62,940 bases of DNA from CAYJSJ01 sp964373065 (GTDB lineage Bacteria; Patescibacteriota; Gracilibacteria; Peribacterales; Peribacteraceae), in assembly GCA_964373065.1 (NCBI GenBank), contig CAYJSJ010000004.1, forward strand, positions 1 to 62,940, in the 5' to 3' direction. Below, in pieces: positions 18,364 through 27,430 of the stretch; positions within the stretch are counted from its first letter, which is position 1; each line of letters opens with the position of its first letter. The notes under the pieces were generated by a model. The model saw nothing but the letters and a program-made list of their open reading frames with translations, was not told the origin of the DNA and searched no databases. Both the position numbers and the translations under genes were made by a program.

Positions 18364-19629
18364 ATGGAGTATTGCAAACGATGCTGTTATCCGGCAAACG
18401 CTAAACCGACCATCCTTTTCGATGAGCAGGGAATTTGTAGCGGATGCAGATTGCACGAGAGCAGACCGTCGATCGATTGGAAGGAGAAGTGGAGACAATT
18501 CCAAGAAATTCTCAAGGAGTACAGCGCAAAAGCACGGGCCAATGGAAGCGCGTACGATCTCATTATTCCCGTGAGCGGAGGAAAAGACAGCCACTATCAA
18601 ACGCATCTGATCAAAGATCTTGGCTATAACCCTCTCCTCGTCTGTTATAATCACGGGTTCAACACCAAGCGTGGGATCCGCAATCTCACCAACATGCTCC
18701 GACAGTTCAATTTCGACCTCGTCCGTTTTACGTCGAGCCCCGAGGCCGCGCGTGTCATTTCGAAGTTCATGCTCAAAACTGTCGGCGATATAACGTGGCA
18801 TTACCATGCTGGAATTATGACGTTTCCGATCAAGGCGGCAGTTATGTATAAGATTCCGCTTATTCTGTGGGGCGAACACGGACGTTCCGATCGTACGGGT
18901 ATGTATAACCAGAGCGACATGCTGGAGTTCAGTAAGAAAGACAGGCAGGAGCACAGTATGCGGGGTTTCGAGCCGGACGATATTCTTCGGCACCCCAATA
19001 ACACCAAGGTGAAGCCGGAGCACGTGAATCCCTTTTATTACCCGAGTGACGACGAGATCGAGTCCGTGGATGTGCGGGGAATCTACCTTAGTAACTTTAT
19101 CCAGTGGAACGATCGGAAGCAGACAAAAGAAATGATTGAGAAGTACGGATTTGAAACCGCGATGACACGGGAACGCACGTACGTACTGCATTCCAAGCTC
19201 GATGATATCCATGCCAATGGTGCGCACGATTATCTCAAATACCTCAAATTCGGTTATGGCAGAGCAACGGATGATGCGACGATCGACATCCGGCACGGAC
19301 GCATGACACGCGAAGAAGGTATCGCAATGGTCAAGAAGCATGATTGTGTTCGTCCATCAGACCTCGATGTATGGCTTCGGTTCGTCGGTATGACCGAAGA
19401 AGAGTTCCTTGGTCACATCGAGCATCTTCGCGATCCGCTCATGTGGCAGAAGGACAGCAAAGGGCAGTGGTGTGTGAAAGATTCTATTGCCAATCACCTT
19501 AATGATGAGGGTGTGGATTTAGCGCGGGTGACGCAGGTAAAAGACCGCAAGATCATCTGTTCCGCCAATCAGCCTTTCTCTTCCCGGGATGATCACATCC
19601 CCGAGGATACGGAGTATATTTGGTTATGA
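18364..19629 (+). CDS. pseA: N-acetyl sugar amidotransferase (PseA/WbpG/WbuX type)
   Basis: 421 aa. The N terminus has paired cysteines YCKRCCYP and ICSGCRLHE that likely bind zinc, followed by the ATP pyrophosphatase PP-loop IIPVSGGKDSHYQTHL. Other family features are GHGF-type NHGFNTKRG, WGEHGRSDRTG and YLKYLKFGYGRATDDA. It amidates an N-acetyl sugar to an acetamidino group using ammonia from a HisH/HisF-like pair, which lies 11 kb away at 30852-32316. Known from pseudaminic/legionaminic acid and P. aeruginosa B-band O-antigen loci. Confidence 0.93.
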   Translation: MEYCKRCCYPANAKPTILFDEQGICSGCRLHESRPSIDWKEKWRQFQEILKEYSAKARANGSAYDLIIPVSGGKDSHYQTHLIKDLGYNPLLVCYNHGFNTKRGIRNLTNMLRQFNFDLVRFTSSPEAARVISKFMLKTVGDITWHYHAGIMTFPIKAAVMYKIPLILWGEHGRSDRTGMYNQSDMLEFSKKDRQEHSMRGFEPDDILRHPNNTKVKPEHVNPFYYPSDDEIESVDVRGIYLSNFIQWNDRKQTKEMIEKYGFETAMTRERTYVLHSKLDDIHANGAHDYLKYLKFGYGRATDDATIDIRHGRMTREEGIAMVKKHDCVRPSDLDVWLRFVGMTEEEFLGHIEHLRDPLMWQKDSKGQWCVKDSIANHLNDEGVDLARVTQVKDRKIICSANQPFSSRDDHIPEDTEYIWL

Positions 19630-19674
19630 TAGATAATCATGGCTCGGGAAACCGTCATGCAGTACCATTGATCC

Positions 19675-19821
19675 ATGGCTGATTACGAGTCTGTATTACG
19701 TGCTTTTCATAATAAGAAATTGCGGTATCTCACCGTGGGCGGCATCGCCGTTCATTTACACAGGTACGCGCGGTTTACCGATGATACGGCGTGTATTCTG
19801 GAATGTAAACTCCGGTATTAG
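19675..19821 (+). pseudogene. Truncated nucleotidyltransferase-like fragment
   Basis: 48 codons. MADYESVLRAFHNKKLRYL followed by VGGIAVHLHRYARFTDD matches the N-terminal signature of MNT/AbiEii-like nucleotidyltransferases (RYLVVGGxAVxLHGYxRxTxD), but the catalytic DLD continuation is missing and a stop follows ten codons later. Read as the fragment of a gene truncated at its 5' end region. Confidence 0.5.
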
Positions 19822-19837
19822 CATCACACTTGCTGCA

Positions 19838-20044
19838 ATGATCTTCACAACTTCTTGGGATGTCGGCCGGAAAGACGATTTGTACGCCCGGAGGACTCAT
19901 CAGCCCTTCTTTCATCTCTGGGGTCACAGCTGGAAAATCGAGTGGTATGGCATGCGGGGGCAGTTCGAAAAGTTCCTGAAGTTCGTGCAGAAGCATGGAA
20001 ATGTTCCGTATACTACTAACAGCGCCCCCCTTTCGCTTTTATGA
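19838..20044 (+). pseudogene. Polysaccharide deacetylase remnant with an internal deletion
   Basis: 68 codons in one frame. The start MIFTTSWDVGRKDDL matches the N terminus of a polysaccharide deacetylase (TTSWDDG, here with the second Asp changed to Val), and directly afterwards FFHLWGHSWKIEWYG and FLKFVQKHGNVPYTTN match the C terminus. The roughly 200 residues that normally lie between are gone, so the active site is lost. The frame ends four bases into the next gene. Confidence 0.6.
20009..20014 (+). promoter_or_regulatory. -10 element TATACT of the 20041 capsule gene
   Basis: TATACT lies 26 bases before the ATG at 20041, within the deacetylase remnant. Confidence 0.4.
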
Positions 20045-21480
20045 AAATTATTCTCAAAGCATTTGACGACGACATGGGCAAGTTCCTGACGGAGAGCATT
20101 GCAAACGGGCTTCCGATCGAAACGTGCATCTCCATCGTCGATGATCCGAATAAACTTCCCGATCTTGACGAGAAGGTTGAACACATTTTTCTGTCTGCAA
20201 AGGCGCTCCGTGCTGGGCAGTACCCGCATGTGGACTGGAATACTATTGCGCCACTCGATGAGGAACTCATCGAATCCATGCGCGATTGCGAAGCGGTGTT
20301 TTTAAAAATGGTAGGACGGTACGCAATTTACCTGGACATCCCCTATGATGAGCGCAAACGGCAGTACTTGCGGCACTTGCGGTACTGGAACCACATGCTG
20401 GATGAGAAGAAGATCGATCTCTTTGTCATGCGAGGAGCTCCGCATCAATGCTACGATCTTGTCATTTGGGATCTGTGCAAGCGCAAGGGTATCCGCACGA
20501 TAACAATCCCATATTTTTTTTTAGTAGATGCGTTCAGTGTGGGGGAGAACTGGGAAGAGGTCGGGAAGCAGATCGGCGATCGTACGGCGGAATTGCAGAA
20601 GCAATACACCGACCCGAATGTCACAGTCCCACTTTCTCCGGAATATGAGGAGTATTACTCCATATACACAAACAAGCAAAAACAGCTGTGGTACATACAG
20701 AGGACTCATCCGCATCTTACGCACAGCGTTTTTCTGGCAAAGTGGCTGCATCCGGCGTTAACTATCATGCAACGCAATCCCAGCTATTTTCTGAAGTGTG
20801 TCATCTCACCGGATTTTTGGCGACGGAAATGGCGTCATCACCAAACACGAGCATGTTACGACTCCCTGGTGGAGGAGCCCGATCTTACTGTTCCTTATAT
20901 CTACGTTCCGCTCCATATGCAGCCGGAAGCAACGACCTGCCCCATGGCCGGCGTGTATGTGGATCAGGAACTTATGGTGCAAGTGCTTGCGGCTTGCCTT
21001 CCAAAAGGTGTCAGAATTTATGTGAAGGAACATCCCAACCAAGGAGAGCTGTGGCGTGATGTTGAATTTTATCAAACATTGCATGCCATTCCTTCCGTCA
21101 CGCTTATTTCTCGCACTTTCAGTTCGTTTGAATTGACCGAACATGCTGTGGCAACGGCAACGGCAACCGGAACCGCATGTTTCGAAGGATTGTTTCGAGA
21201 GAAGCCAGCGATTATGTTCGGGCACAAATTCTTTCAATATGCTCCGGGAGTTCATCGTGTCCGCACAACCGCGGATTGTCGACGTGCCATAGAGAATATT
21301 TTTGTAAAACAACAGCGCCACACTTTGCGTGATATGCGTATTTATCTGAAAGCAATTGAGGATGTAGCGGGTGTAGGTCTACAGAAGACGTGCACGGTTC
21401 GACCACCCGAAACCAGGACGGAGCGGGCAGTGAAGATGGGAGAATATGTTCGGCAAAGGATAGAGCAAAATAATATTTAA
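20041..21480 (+). CDS. Capsule polysaccharide biosynthesis-like protein (KpsC/KpsS-related)
   Basis: 479 aa, no signal peptide. The C-terminal half carries YVKEHPNQG, TGTACFEGLFREKPAIMFGH and the upstream YVPLHMQPEATTCPMAG, the pattern of the capsule synthesis/beta-Kdo transferase group (PF05159-like). It is a paralogue of the protein at 22289: the DLVIWDLCKRKGIRTI and DHLIYALCKHKKIRTI stretches and the HPxQ and TGTA motifs align. Probably a cytoplasmic glycosyltransferase acting on a surface glycan; its sugar is unknown. A NulO rather than Kdo donor is conceivable in this neighbourhood. Confidence 0.75.
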   Translation: MKIILKAFDDDMGKFLTESIANGLPIETCISIVDDPNKLPDLDEKVEHIFLSAKALRAGQYPHVDWNTIAPLDEELIESMRDCEAVFLKMVGRYAIYLDIPYDERKRQYLRHLRYWNHMLDEKKIDLFVMRGAPHQCYDLVIWDLCKRKGIRTITIPYFFLVDAFSVGENWEEVGKQIGDRTAELQKQYTDPNVTVPLSPEYEEYYSIYTNKQKQLWYIQRTHPHLTHSVFLAKWLHPALTIMQRNPSYFLKCVISPDFWRRKWRHHQTRACYDSLVEEPDLTVPYIYVPLHMQPEATTCPMAGVYVDQELMVQVLAACLPKGVRIYVKEHPNQGELWRDVEFYQTLHAIPSVTLISRTFSSFELTEHAVATATATGTACFEGLFREKPAIMFGHKFFQYAPGVHRVRTTADCRRAIENIFVKQQRHTLRDMRIYLKAIEDVAGVGLQKTCTVRPPETRTERAVKMGEYVRQRIEQNNI

Positions 21481-21500
21481 TTGTGCACCATACGTTATTT

Positions 21501-22268
21501 TTACGGCTTACGGCACAGGTAATACATCCAGTTGTCTTCCGTAAAGTAGGGTTCGCTGAATTCCCGGCCCTGCAGATCGAAGACGCGGATGTCCGTGAAG
21601 CCAATCGATTGCAGTTGTTCCTTCTGAGCCATGGGTTTGATGTAATATTGCCGCAGATTAAGGGCATGAGCTCCTTCATTGATGATGACATGGTTCTGTG
21701 CACTGACAATTTTCCATGAAGGATTGATGGAACGTGTTTTATACCAACGCCGGAGACTCATGCACGTACGCCGCAGATTCCTGTTCCACTGAACATGGAA
21801 GAGTTTCTTGGCTCCGAAGATATTGTGTGTGGAGAAAGCAAAATACCCTCCTGGCTTAAGAAGCTTTTCAATGCCATGCAGGGTGGCCAGCCTGTCGCTG
21901 TGCGGCATGTTATCAATGCCGTTAAAACTAAAGAAGATACAGTCAAAGGGTTCGTTAAACGGAAGGTTCCTGGCGTCACATACCAGGAACTCAATGGAGG
22001 GAAACTTCTTTCTGCACTCGGCAATCATGGCCTCAGAATAATCCACGCCAACGTACGACCCGCTTCGGGGTGCAAGGTACGGCGTCGTTCGCCCCGTGCC
22101 CACACCAAGGTCAAGAACACGCATACTTTTGAAATTCAAAATATCGAAGATGACTTGCTCAGGTTTTTGCAGAGTATCCTCGCTGAACATATGCACAGCC
22201 TTTCTTTTTTCAAAAGCTTTCAGATTATGCGCGATCATATCATTGAAGGTTTCTTTACTGTCTTTCAT
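21501..22268 (-). CDS. SAM-dependent methyltransferase
   Basis: 255 aa. VLDLGVGTGRTTPYLAPR (motif I), GVDYSEAMIAECRK, and a FDCIFFSFNGIDNMPHSDR segment followed by GGYFAFSTHN. It lies 20 bases downstream of the capsule-like gene at 22289 on the same strand, so it is probably cotranscribed and may methylate the same glycan. No further substrate clue. Confidence 0.85.
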   Translation of the reverse strand: MKDSKETFNDMIAHNLKAFEKRKAVHMFSEDTLQKPEQVIFDILNFKSMRVLDLGVGTGRTTPYLAPRSGSYVGVDYSEAMIAECRKKFPSIEFLVCDARNLPFNEPFDCIFFSFNGIDNMPHSDRLATLHGIEKLLKPGGYFAFSTHNIFGAKKLFHVQWNRNLRRTCMSLRRWYKTRSINPSWKIVSAQNHVIINEGAHALNLRQYYIKPMAQKEQLQSIGFTDIRVFDLQGREFSEPYFTEDNWMYYLCRKP

Positions 22269-22288
22269 ATGGTTTCGCTATGAGAAAG

Positions 22289-23752
22289 TTACGAATGTTC
22301 TGTCAGTCGTTTCCGTAAGGCATCTGTGAATGCGTCTGTACTTTCCTTCACAGGAAGATCCGAGTAGTTGAGGTAGTACCAATCCGTTATGGAGGCATGC
22401 ATGCGAGTGTCCTCCACCGCTTTCATAAATCGTCGCACCGCTCCAGGGTCCGGCTTCACTTTCTTTCGGAACACTTCATCCATTGCCTTACTGCAATCTT
22501 CACATGTTTTGATCCAGAATACCGCTGGGGCATATTGGTAAAAGACATGACCGAACAGCAATACGGGCTTTCCTCGAAAAATACCCTCCAATCCCGCCGT
22601 ACCCGTTCCCGTGGCAACGGCACTGCAATGTTCGCGGAGTGCGAAGGTGCTGGTTTCATGCGTCACGAGACGAACATTCGGCATGGCGACAAGTTCTTTG
22701 TAGAATGCGAGGTTACGTCCTAGTATTCCGGCTTTTCGTTGCCGCGGATGTTCCTTCACATAGATCAGGACGTTGTTGGGAGCCGTGTGCGAGAGCAGAT
22801 GTATCGAAACCGTTTGATCGACGAATGCCCCCGCCATAGGACACGTGGAACATTCCGGCTGATACTGGAGAGGGAAGTAGATATAGGGCGTTTGAAGATC
22901 GGGTTCCACCGCATGATCATCGTAGAATTTTCGCAAACGGTATTGTGCCCATGTCGATTTCATCTTGTGCAATCTGCGCGCCCATTTAAGGGAGGACCAC
23001 AGAGAAGGAAGCCAATGCAGGAATGCACCCGGAGTCGCCAAGATTCTCTGGCAGTACCTCTGGAGCGGGCCCTGCGGTTTTTCGAGAAAGATAAACGGGT
23101 ATTTTCCTTCCTGACTCGTCTGCTGCTTACAGTACTCCTCCAACTTCGGTGAAAGCTTAATATCGGAGGCCGGTACCGTGCGGAGTTCCTCGAGACGATC
23201 CTTGATCTGTTCCGCCGACGCTTCAATGTCCTCCTGCAGGAATGCCGTATCCCGTATAGGGGTGGCATGGGAAAAGATTGTGCGGATTTTCTTGTGCTTG
23301 CAGAGAGCGTAGATGAGGTGGTCAGGCATCTCATGCGGCAGGGTCGACGAAAGGAGGAGGTTGATGTTCCGCCGCTCCAAAAAATCGTTCCAGAACCGCA
23401 AGTGCAGCAGGTATCGTTGTTTGCGTTCCAAATATGGGATTGTTTTCGCGTATTCCGCGCGAATCATCATGTACATAAATAATGCTTCGCAGTTCCGCAT
23501 ATCCTCAATGATCTTTTCATCGAGCGGGAGCAGCTCTGCGTGAACCGCCCCGGCGTAGAAGCCGTTGCGCAGGTCGCTTGTGTTGAACCACGGCTGGTTT
23601 TCCGCACTGAGTTTCGGATATGCATACGGTTGTGCGCTGAGATTTGCGCAAAACTCAAAGGGAAGATCCTGCATGATGCATTTCAATGCCTCATGGCAAA
23701 CGATGCCGTTCCAGCGCAGTGTGATGGCACGAAAAGGTTGTTGCATAAACAT
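22289..23752 (-). CDS. Capsule polysaccharide biosynthesis-like protein (paralogue of 20041)
   Basis: 487 aa. It shares with the 20041 product the blocks ERKQRYLLHLRFWNDFL, YFPLQYQPECSTCPMAGAF, YVKEHPRQ and TGTAGLEGIFRGKPVLLFGH. The two genes face each other across the methyltransferase at 21501, suggesting an inverted duplication. ATG 23752 is used; a second in-frame ATG at 23746 is also possible. A TATTCT lies 16 bases upstream. Cytoplasmic glycosyltransferase-like; function inferred only from family motifs. Confidence 0.75.
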   Translation of the reverse strand: MFMQQPFRAITLRWNGIVCHEALKCIMQDLPFEFCANLSAQPYAYPKLSAENQPWFNTSDLRNGFYAGAVHAELLPLDEKIIEDMRNCEALFMYMMIRAEYAKTIPYLERKQRYLLHLRFWNDFLERRNINLLLSSTLPHEMPDHLIYALCKHKKIRTIFSHATPIRDTAFLQEDIEASAEQIKDRLEELRTVPASDIKLSPKLEEYCKQQTSQEGKYPFIFLEKPQGPLQRYCQRILATPGAFLHWLPSLWSSLKWARRLHKMKSTWAQYRLRKFYDDHAVEPDLQTPYIYFPLQYQPECSTCPMAGAFVDQTVSIHLLSHTAPNNVLIYVKEHPRQRKAGILGRNLAFYKELVAMPNVRLVTHETSTFALREHCSAVATGTGTAGLEGIFRGKPVLLFGHVFYQYAPAVFWIKTCEDCSKAMDEVFRKKVKPDPGAVRRFMKAVEDTRMHASITDWYYLNYSDLPVKESTDAFTDALRKRLTEHS

Positions 23753-23974
23753 TGCAGATCTCTTGAAAAGAATACAGGCAACTCTATCGCGAGAACAGCG
23801 GTTTTTTACGTTTCTGCCCTACATGAAAGAAGTATGCACGTACGGCATATCTCGCCATTTTCCATCAGTGTTTCCGTTACCTCTGGTGAGCCATACTTCC
23901 CGGAATCGGTGACGCAACTACCCGCTGTTTTAGCAGGGAAAATCCCGAATGAATGTGGTTTTACGGCTGATCTT

Positions 23975-23980
23975 CTATGG
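23975..23980 (+). promoter_or_regulatory. Extended -10 (TGGTATGCT) upstream of the second NeuB gene
   Basis: TGGTATGCT ends near 23980 and would give a leader of about 20 bases to the TTG at 24008. There is no clear -35 or ribosome binding site. Confidence 0.4.
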
Positions 23981-24007
23981 TATGCTCCCACACACTTTCC
24001 ATATTCT

Positions 24008-25060
24008 TTGTCGCGTTCACTCACCATCGACGGGGTCTTCATCGACGACACGACCGATGCGTATGTGATCGCCGAAATCGGTCACAACCATCAGGGCTCG
24101 ATAGAAAAAGCGGAAGAGTTGTTCCATGCGGCGAAGCTTGCGGGAGCTTCCGCCGTCAAATTGCAAAAGCGCGACAATAAGAACCTGTTTACGAAAGACT
24201 ATTATGACAGACCCTACGAAAACGAAAACAGCTTCGGCTCCACCTACGGTCAGCATCGGGAAGCATTGGAATTCGGACGCAAGGAGTTTGAACGGCTTAT
24301 CGCTTTGGGCAAAAAAATCGGCATCATGGTATTCTCGACGGCGTTCGACGTACCCAGTGCGGATTTTCTCGCGGAGCTCGACATGCCCGTCTATAAGATT
24401 GCATCCGGCGACCTTCGCAATACTCCGCTCATCCGTCATATCGCGAAAATCGGAAAGCCCATGATCCTAAGTACGGGTGCCGCGCTTATGGAGGACGTGC
24501 GTCGCGGGTACGAAGCGGCGCGCGAACATAACGATCAGGTCGCCGTTTTACAATGTACTGCAACCTATCCCGCGCAGGTCGAGGAGATGGATATACGAGT
24601 CATCCAAACGTACCGCGATGCTTTCCCCGAAGCCGTCATCGGGCTCTCCGCGCATGACCATGGCATCCTTATGCCTGTCGTCGCATATCTGCTCGGCGGA
24701 CGCATCATTGAGAAACATTTCACACTGGATCGTGCCATGAAAGGGACGGACCATGCGTTCTCGCTGGAACCACTAGGGCTGAAGAAGGTGGTTCGTGATT
24801 TAAAAAAGGCCCGTATCTCTCTTGGTTCCGCCGAGAAGCGCATGTTCGAATGCGAACGGTTGGCATCGGTCAAAATGGGCAAACAATTGGTTGCTTCTCG
24901 CGATCTGCCGGACGAGCACGTGGTGGTTTCGGGAGACATAGCGATCAAATCTCCGGGAGGAGGTATCCCGCCCTATGAACTCGAGATGCTGATCGGTCGA
25001 CGTCTAAAGAAAGCTCTCTCCAAAGATCATGCCTTCACAGCTGGAGATTTTTCCGCATGA
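24008..25060 (+). CDS. N-acetylneuraminate-type synthase (NeuB family, second copy)
   Basis: About 350 aa if the TTG at 24008 is the start; no ATG or GTG lies closer in frame, and the frame upstream to 23540 shows no family match. NeuB core: AYVIAEIGHNHQGSIEKA, VKLQKRDNKNLF, KIASGDLRNT, LQCTATYPA, GLSAHDHG and EKHFTLDRAMKGTDHAFSLEP with both metal His present, then a C-terminal SAF domain from about residue 290. It overlaps the HAD-methyltransferase gene by four bases (ATGA). The adjacent KdsC-like phosphatase suggests a phosphorylated product route (NulO-9-phosphate), as inference. Confidence 0.9.
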   Translation: MSRSLTIDGVFIDDTTDAYVIAEIGHNHQGSIEKAEELFHAAKLAGASAVKLQKRDNKNLFTKDYYDRPYENENSFGSTYGQHREALEFGRKEFERLIALGKKIGIMVFSTAFDVPSADFLAELDMPVYKIASGDLRNTPLIRHIAKIGKPMILSTGAALMEDVRRGYEAAREHNDQVAVLQCTATYPAQVEEMDIRVIQTYRDAFPEAVIGLSAHDHGILMPVVAYLLGGRIIEKHFTLDRAMKGTDHAFSLEPLGLKKVVRDLKKARISLGSAEKRMFECERLASVKMGKQLVASRDLPDEHVVVSGDIAIKSPGGGIPPYELEMLIGRRLKKALSKDHAFTAGDFSA

Positions 25061-26361
25061 GCATAATTCTCAACGTATTACCGGCCAAGCCAGCGCTAGT
25101 TGTTTTTGATTTTGACGGGGTCATGACCGACGATGCTGTCTATATCGGAGAAGATGAACGCGAATGGGTGCGTTGCGAGCGCGGTGACGGTATGGGCATC
25201 TCGGAGCTCCGTAAACACGGAATTCCGTTGCTTGTGCTCTCTACAGAGAAGAACTCTGTCGTGGCTGCGCGTTGCAAGAAGCTTTGCCTCGAATGCATGC
25301 AAGGGTGTGACGACAAAGCCGCAACATTGAAAAAAATCCTCGATGAGCGCGGTCTCCCCGCTGATCGCATCGTGTACGTTGGAAACGACATCAATGATAT
25401 CGCGTGCCTGGGCATGGTCGGATGCGGCATTGCAGTCGCCGACGCGCATCCTCGCGTCCTTGCCGTGGCGGATGCCGTGCTCACCCGACCGGGTGGCCAC
25501 GGTGCAGTGCGAGAACTCTGCGATTTGATCGTGCAGAAAACGACGGGAACAATGGCGACGACGTCCGGCATGGCGCCGCTGACACGGCAGGAGCGCTACG
25601 AGCGAAACAGAGAATACATCGAGCGCGAAGGCCTTGATCATCTGATCGATTTTCAGATCAACAATGATTTTAAGGAGGGTGTGTTCGACGCCGTCAGCGG
25701 CAGGCTTGCGACGCCATTCCCGCCGGACCCGGCGGATCTCTCTCGGCTCCATCAACTTATCCGCAAACGCATGTCCTTCACCGTCCTCGAATTCGGCGTA
25801 GGGTACTCCACGCTTGTCATCGCCGATGCACTTCGGAAAAACCAGCATGATTGGGATGGACTGAAGCACAAACCCGCGATTCGGAACCGTTTCATGTTCC
25901 AACTGTTCTCCGTCGACTCTTCCAAGTCATGGGTCAAACACGCGCAGAGATTGATACCCCAGGATCTCGCTGACCGGGTCCACCTGCATTACACCGAGGT
26001 GCACATCGGAACTCATAACGGTCAACTCTGCCATTTCTGCGATTGTCTGCCCGATATCATTCCGGATTTCATCTATTGCGACGGTCCGGGCGTGAAAGAC
26101 GTACAGGGTGAGATCCGCGGATTGAGCTTTCAATGCGACGAGCGCACCACCATGCCTGCCGACTTGCTTCTCATGGAATCCACCTTCCTTCCGGGAACAT
26201 TTATTCTTGTGGACGGCAGGACGAACAACACCCGGTTCCTGCAGCGCAATTTCACGCGGACATACATCGTGCGACACCACCGCCAGGACGACGTTACTAC
26301 GTTCGAACTCAACGAAGAGCGATTGGGGAAATACAATATTTTAGGATCGGATTTCTTTTAG
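25057..26361 (+). CDS. Fusion of a KdsC-like HAD phosphatase with a SAM-methyltransferase-like domain
   Basis: 434 aa. Residues 15-160 are a HAD phosphatase of the KdsC/NeuA-C type: FDFDGVMTDD (17-26), LSTEKN (61-66), Lys87 and GNDINDIACLG (109-119). These dephosphorylate Kdo-8-P or NulO-9-P. From about 175 a second domain follows with FTVLEFGVGYSTLVIADAL, a Rossmann-type SAM-binding strand, and FIYCDGPGVKDVQG. I do not know a close family for this part; its N-terminal QERYERNREYIEREGL stretch resembles a helical linker. It is translationally coupled to the NeuB gene (ATGA overlap). Confidence 0.8.
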   Translation: MSIILNVLPAKPALVVFDFDGVMTDDAVYIGEDEREWVRCERGDGMGISELRKHGIPLLVLSTEKNSVVAARCKKLCLECMQGCDDKAATLKKILDERGLPADRIVYVGNDINDIACLGMVGCGIAVADAHPRVLAVADAVLTRPGGHGAVRELCDLIVQKTTGTMATTSGMAPLTRQERYERNREYIEREGLDHLIDFQINNDFKEGVFDAVSGRLATPFPPDPADLSRLHQLIRKRMSFTVLEFGVGYSTLVIADALRKNQHDWDGLKHKPAIRNRFMFQLFSVDSSKSWVKHAQRLIPQDLADRVHLHYTEVHIGTHNGQLCHFCDCLPDIIPDFIYCDGPGVKDVQGEIRGLSFQCDERTTMPADLLLMESTFLPGTFILVDGRTNNTRFLQRNFTRTYIVRHHRQDDVTTFELNEERLGKYNILGSDFF

Positions 26362-26480
26362 CAGGACGGAGTATGCGTACCCGAGGCTGAGTAGAAATGA
26401 GCGGCAAGAAATACCGAGCGAAATTGCGGGTGGCTGCTGTCGGTTTATCCCGGATTTTGGCATGCTGGCGGTATACCACC

Positions 26481-27425
26481 ATGCAACTGACGCATAAAAC
26501 ACTGGGGCGCACCGGGCTCTCAGTTTCGGTCGTAGGACTCGGAACGGTCGAGATCGGGATGGAGTATGGCATCGGCCCAAAAGCGGTTCCCGACGAACGG
26601 ACAGCGGTCGAACTGATCAAACGCGCAGTGGACGCCGGCATTACCTTCATTGATACGGGGTTCAGTTACGGCCTCGCAGAGGAGAGAATCGGCATCTCCG
26701 GTATCCGCAAACTCCCCGGCGTCGTCATCGCGACAAAATGCGCTCAGGAACTCGAACGCGGCTGCGATCTGCGCGGGAACGAACTTCGGATGCTTATCCG
26801 AAATCAGGTGGATGAGAGTTTGCGACGCCTGCGGCAGGACTCACTCCAGCTTTTGCAATTACATTTTGCGACCAAGGAGCAGATTGAGCGCGGCGAGGTG
26901 ATTGACATCCTCCGGAAGATCAAAGAGGAAGGCAAAGCGCAGCACATCGGCATCTCGACGCGCGGAGAGGAAGCGCCGCTTGCGGCAATCGCCACCGGAT
27001 TTTTCGATACCGTGCAGATCGCCTACAGTATTCTCGATCAGCGGATGGCACCGCGGGTGCTGCCGGAAGCTTCTCGCAGCGGGGTGGGCATCATTAACCG
27101 TTCAGTTTTTCTCAAAGGCAGCCTCATTCCCGCTCGGCGAGAGCTGCTGCCGAGCGCGTTGGTTTTGCTGAAGGAACGCTCCCGTTTGGCCGAGGGAATC
27201 GCCGCCGATCTTGGTATGGACCTGCCTTCGCTCGCTCTGCGGTTTGCCCTCAGCAATCCGAACATTACCACTGCACTTATCGGAACGACGAAGTTGGAGA
27301 GACTAACGGCGGCTGCGGCTGCGATGCAGGCGGGTCCGTTGCCGGAGGATGTCGTGAAGCGACTGCATGCACTCGCCATCGATGACCCGCTGCTCGTGGA
27401 TCCCTCCAAGTGGCCGCCGGTCTGA
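26481..27425 (+). CDS. Aldo/keto reductase
   Basis: 314 aa from the ATG at 26481 (MQLTHKTLGRTGLSVSVVGLG); the frame is open further to 26397. The AKR (beta-alpha)8 layout shows FIDTGFSYG with the catalytic Asp and Tyr, then ATKCAQELERG and the substrate segment LQLLQLHF in place of the usual DLYQIH, and the cofactor-end ALIGTTKLERL. AKRs of this kind occur in nonulosonic acid loci; they reduce a keto-sugar with NAD(P)H. Five bases separate it from the convergent CMP-transferase gene. Confidence 0.87.
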   Translation: MQLTHKTLGRTGLSVSVVGLGTVEIGMEYGIGPKAVPDERTAVELIKRAVDAGITFIDTGFSYGLAEERIGISGIRKLPGVVIATKCAQELERGCDLRGNELRMLIRNQVDESLRRLRQDSLQLLQLHFATKEQIERGEVIDILRKIKEEGKAQHIGISTRGEEAPLAAIATGFFDTVQIAYSILDQRMAPRVLPEASRSGVGIINRSVFLKGSLIPARRELLPSALVLLKERSRLAEGIAADLGMDLPSLALRFALSNPNITTALIGTTKLERLTAAAAAMQAGPLPEDVVKRLHALAIDDPLLVDPSKWPPV

Positions 27426-27430
27426 GACGA

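Larger units (their letters stand above)
19630..20040 (+). other. Region of gene remnants between the amidotransferase and a capsule gene
   Basis: No intact gene is present in this 411-base stretch. It holds the remains of a nucleotidyltransferase (19675-19821) and of a polysaccharide deacetylase (19838-20044), and the -10 element of the gene at 20041. Confidence 0.6.

Noticed and set aside
18166..19341. Long antisense frame (391 codons) opposite the amidotransferase gene
   Set aside because: The amidotransferase on the other strand has full family motifs; the antisense frame has none and its codon use reflects the complement.
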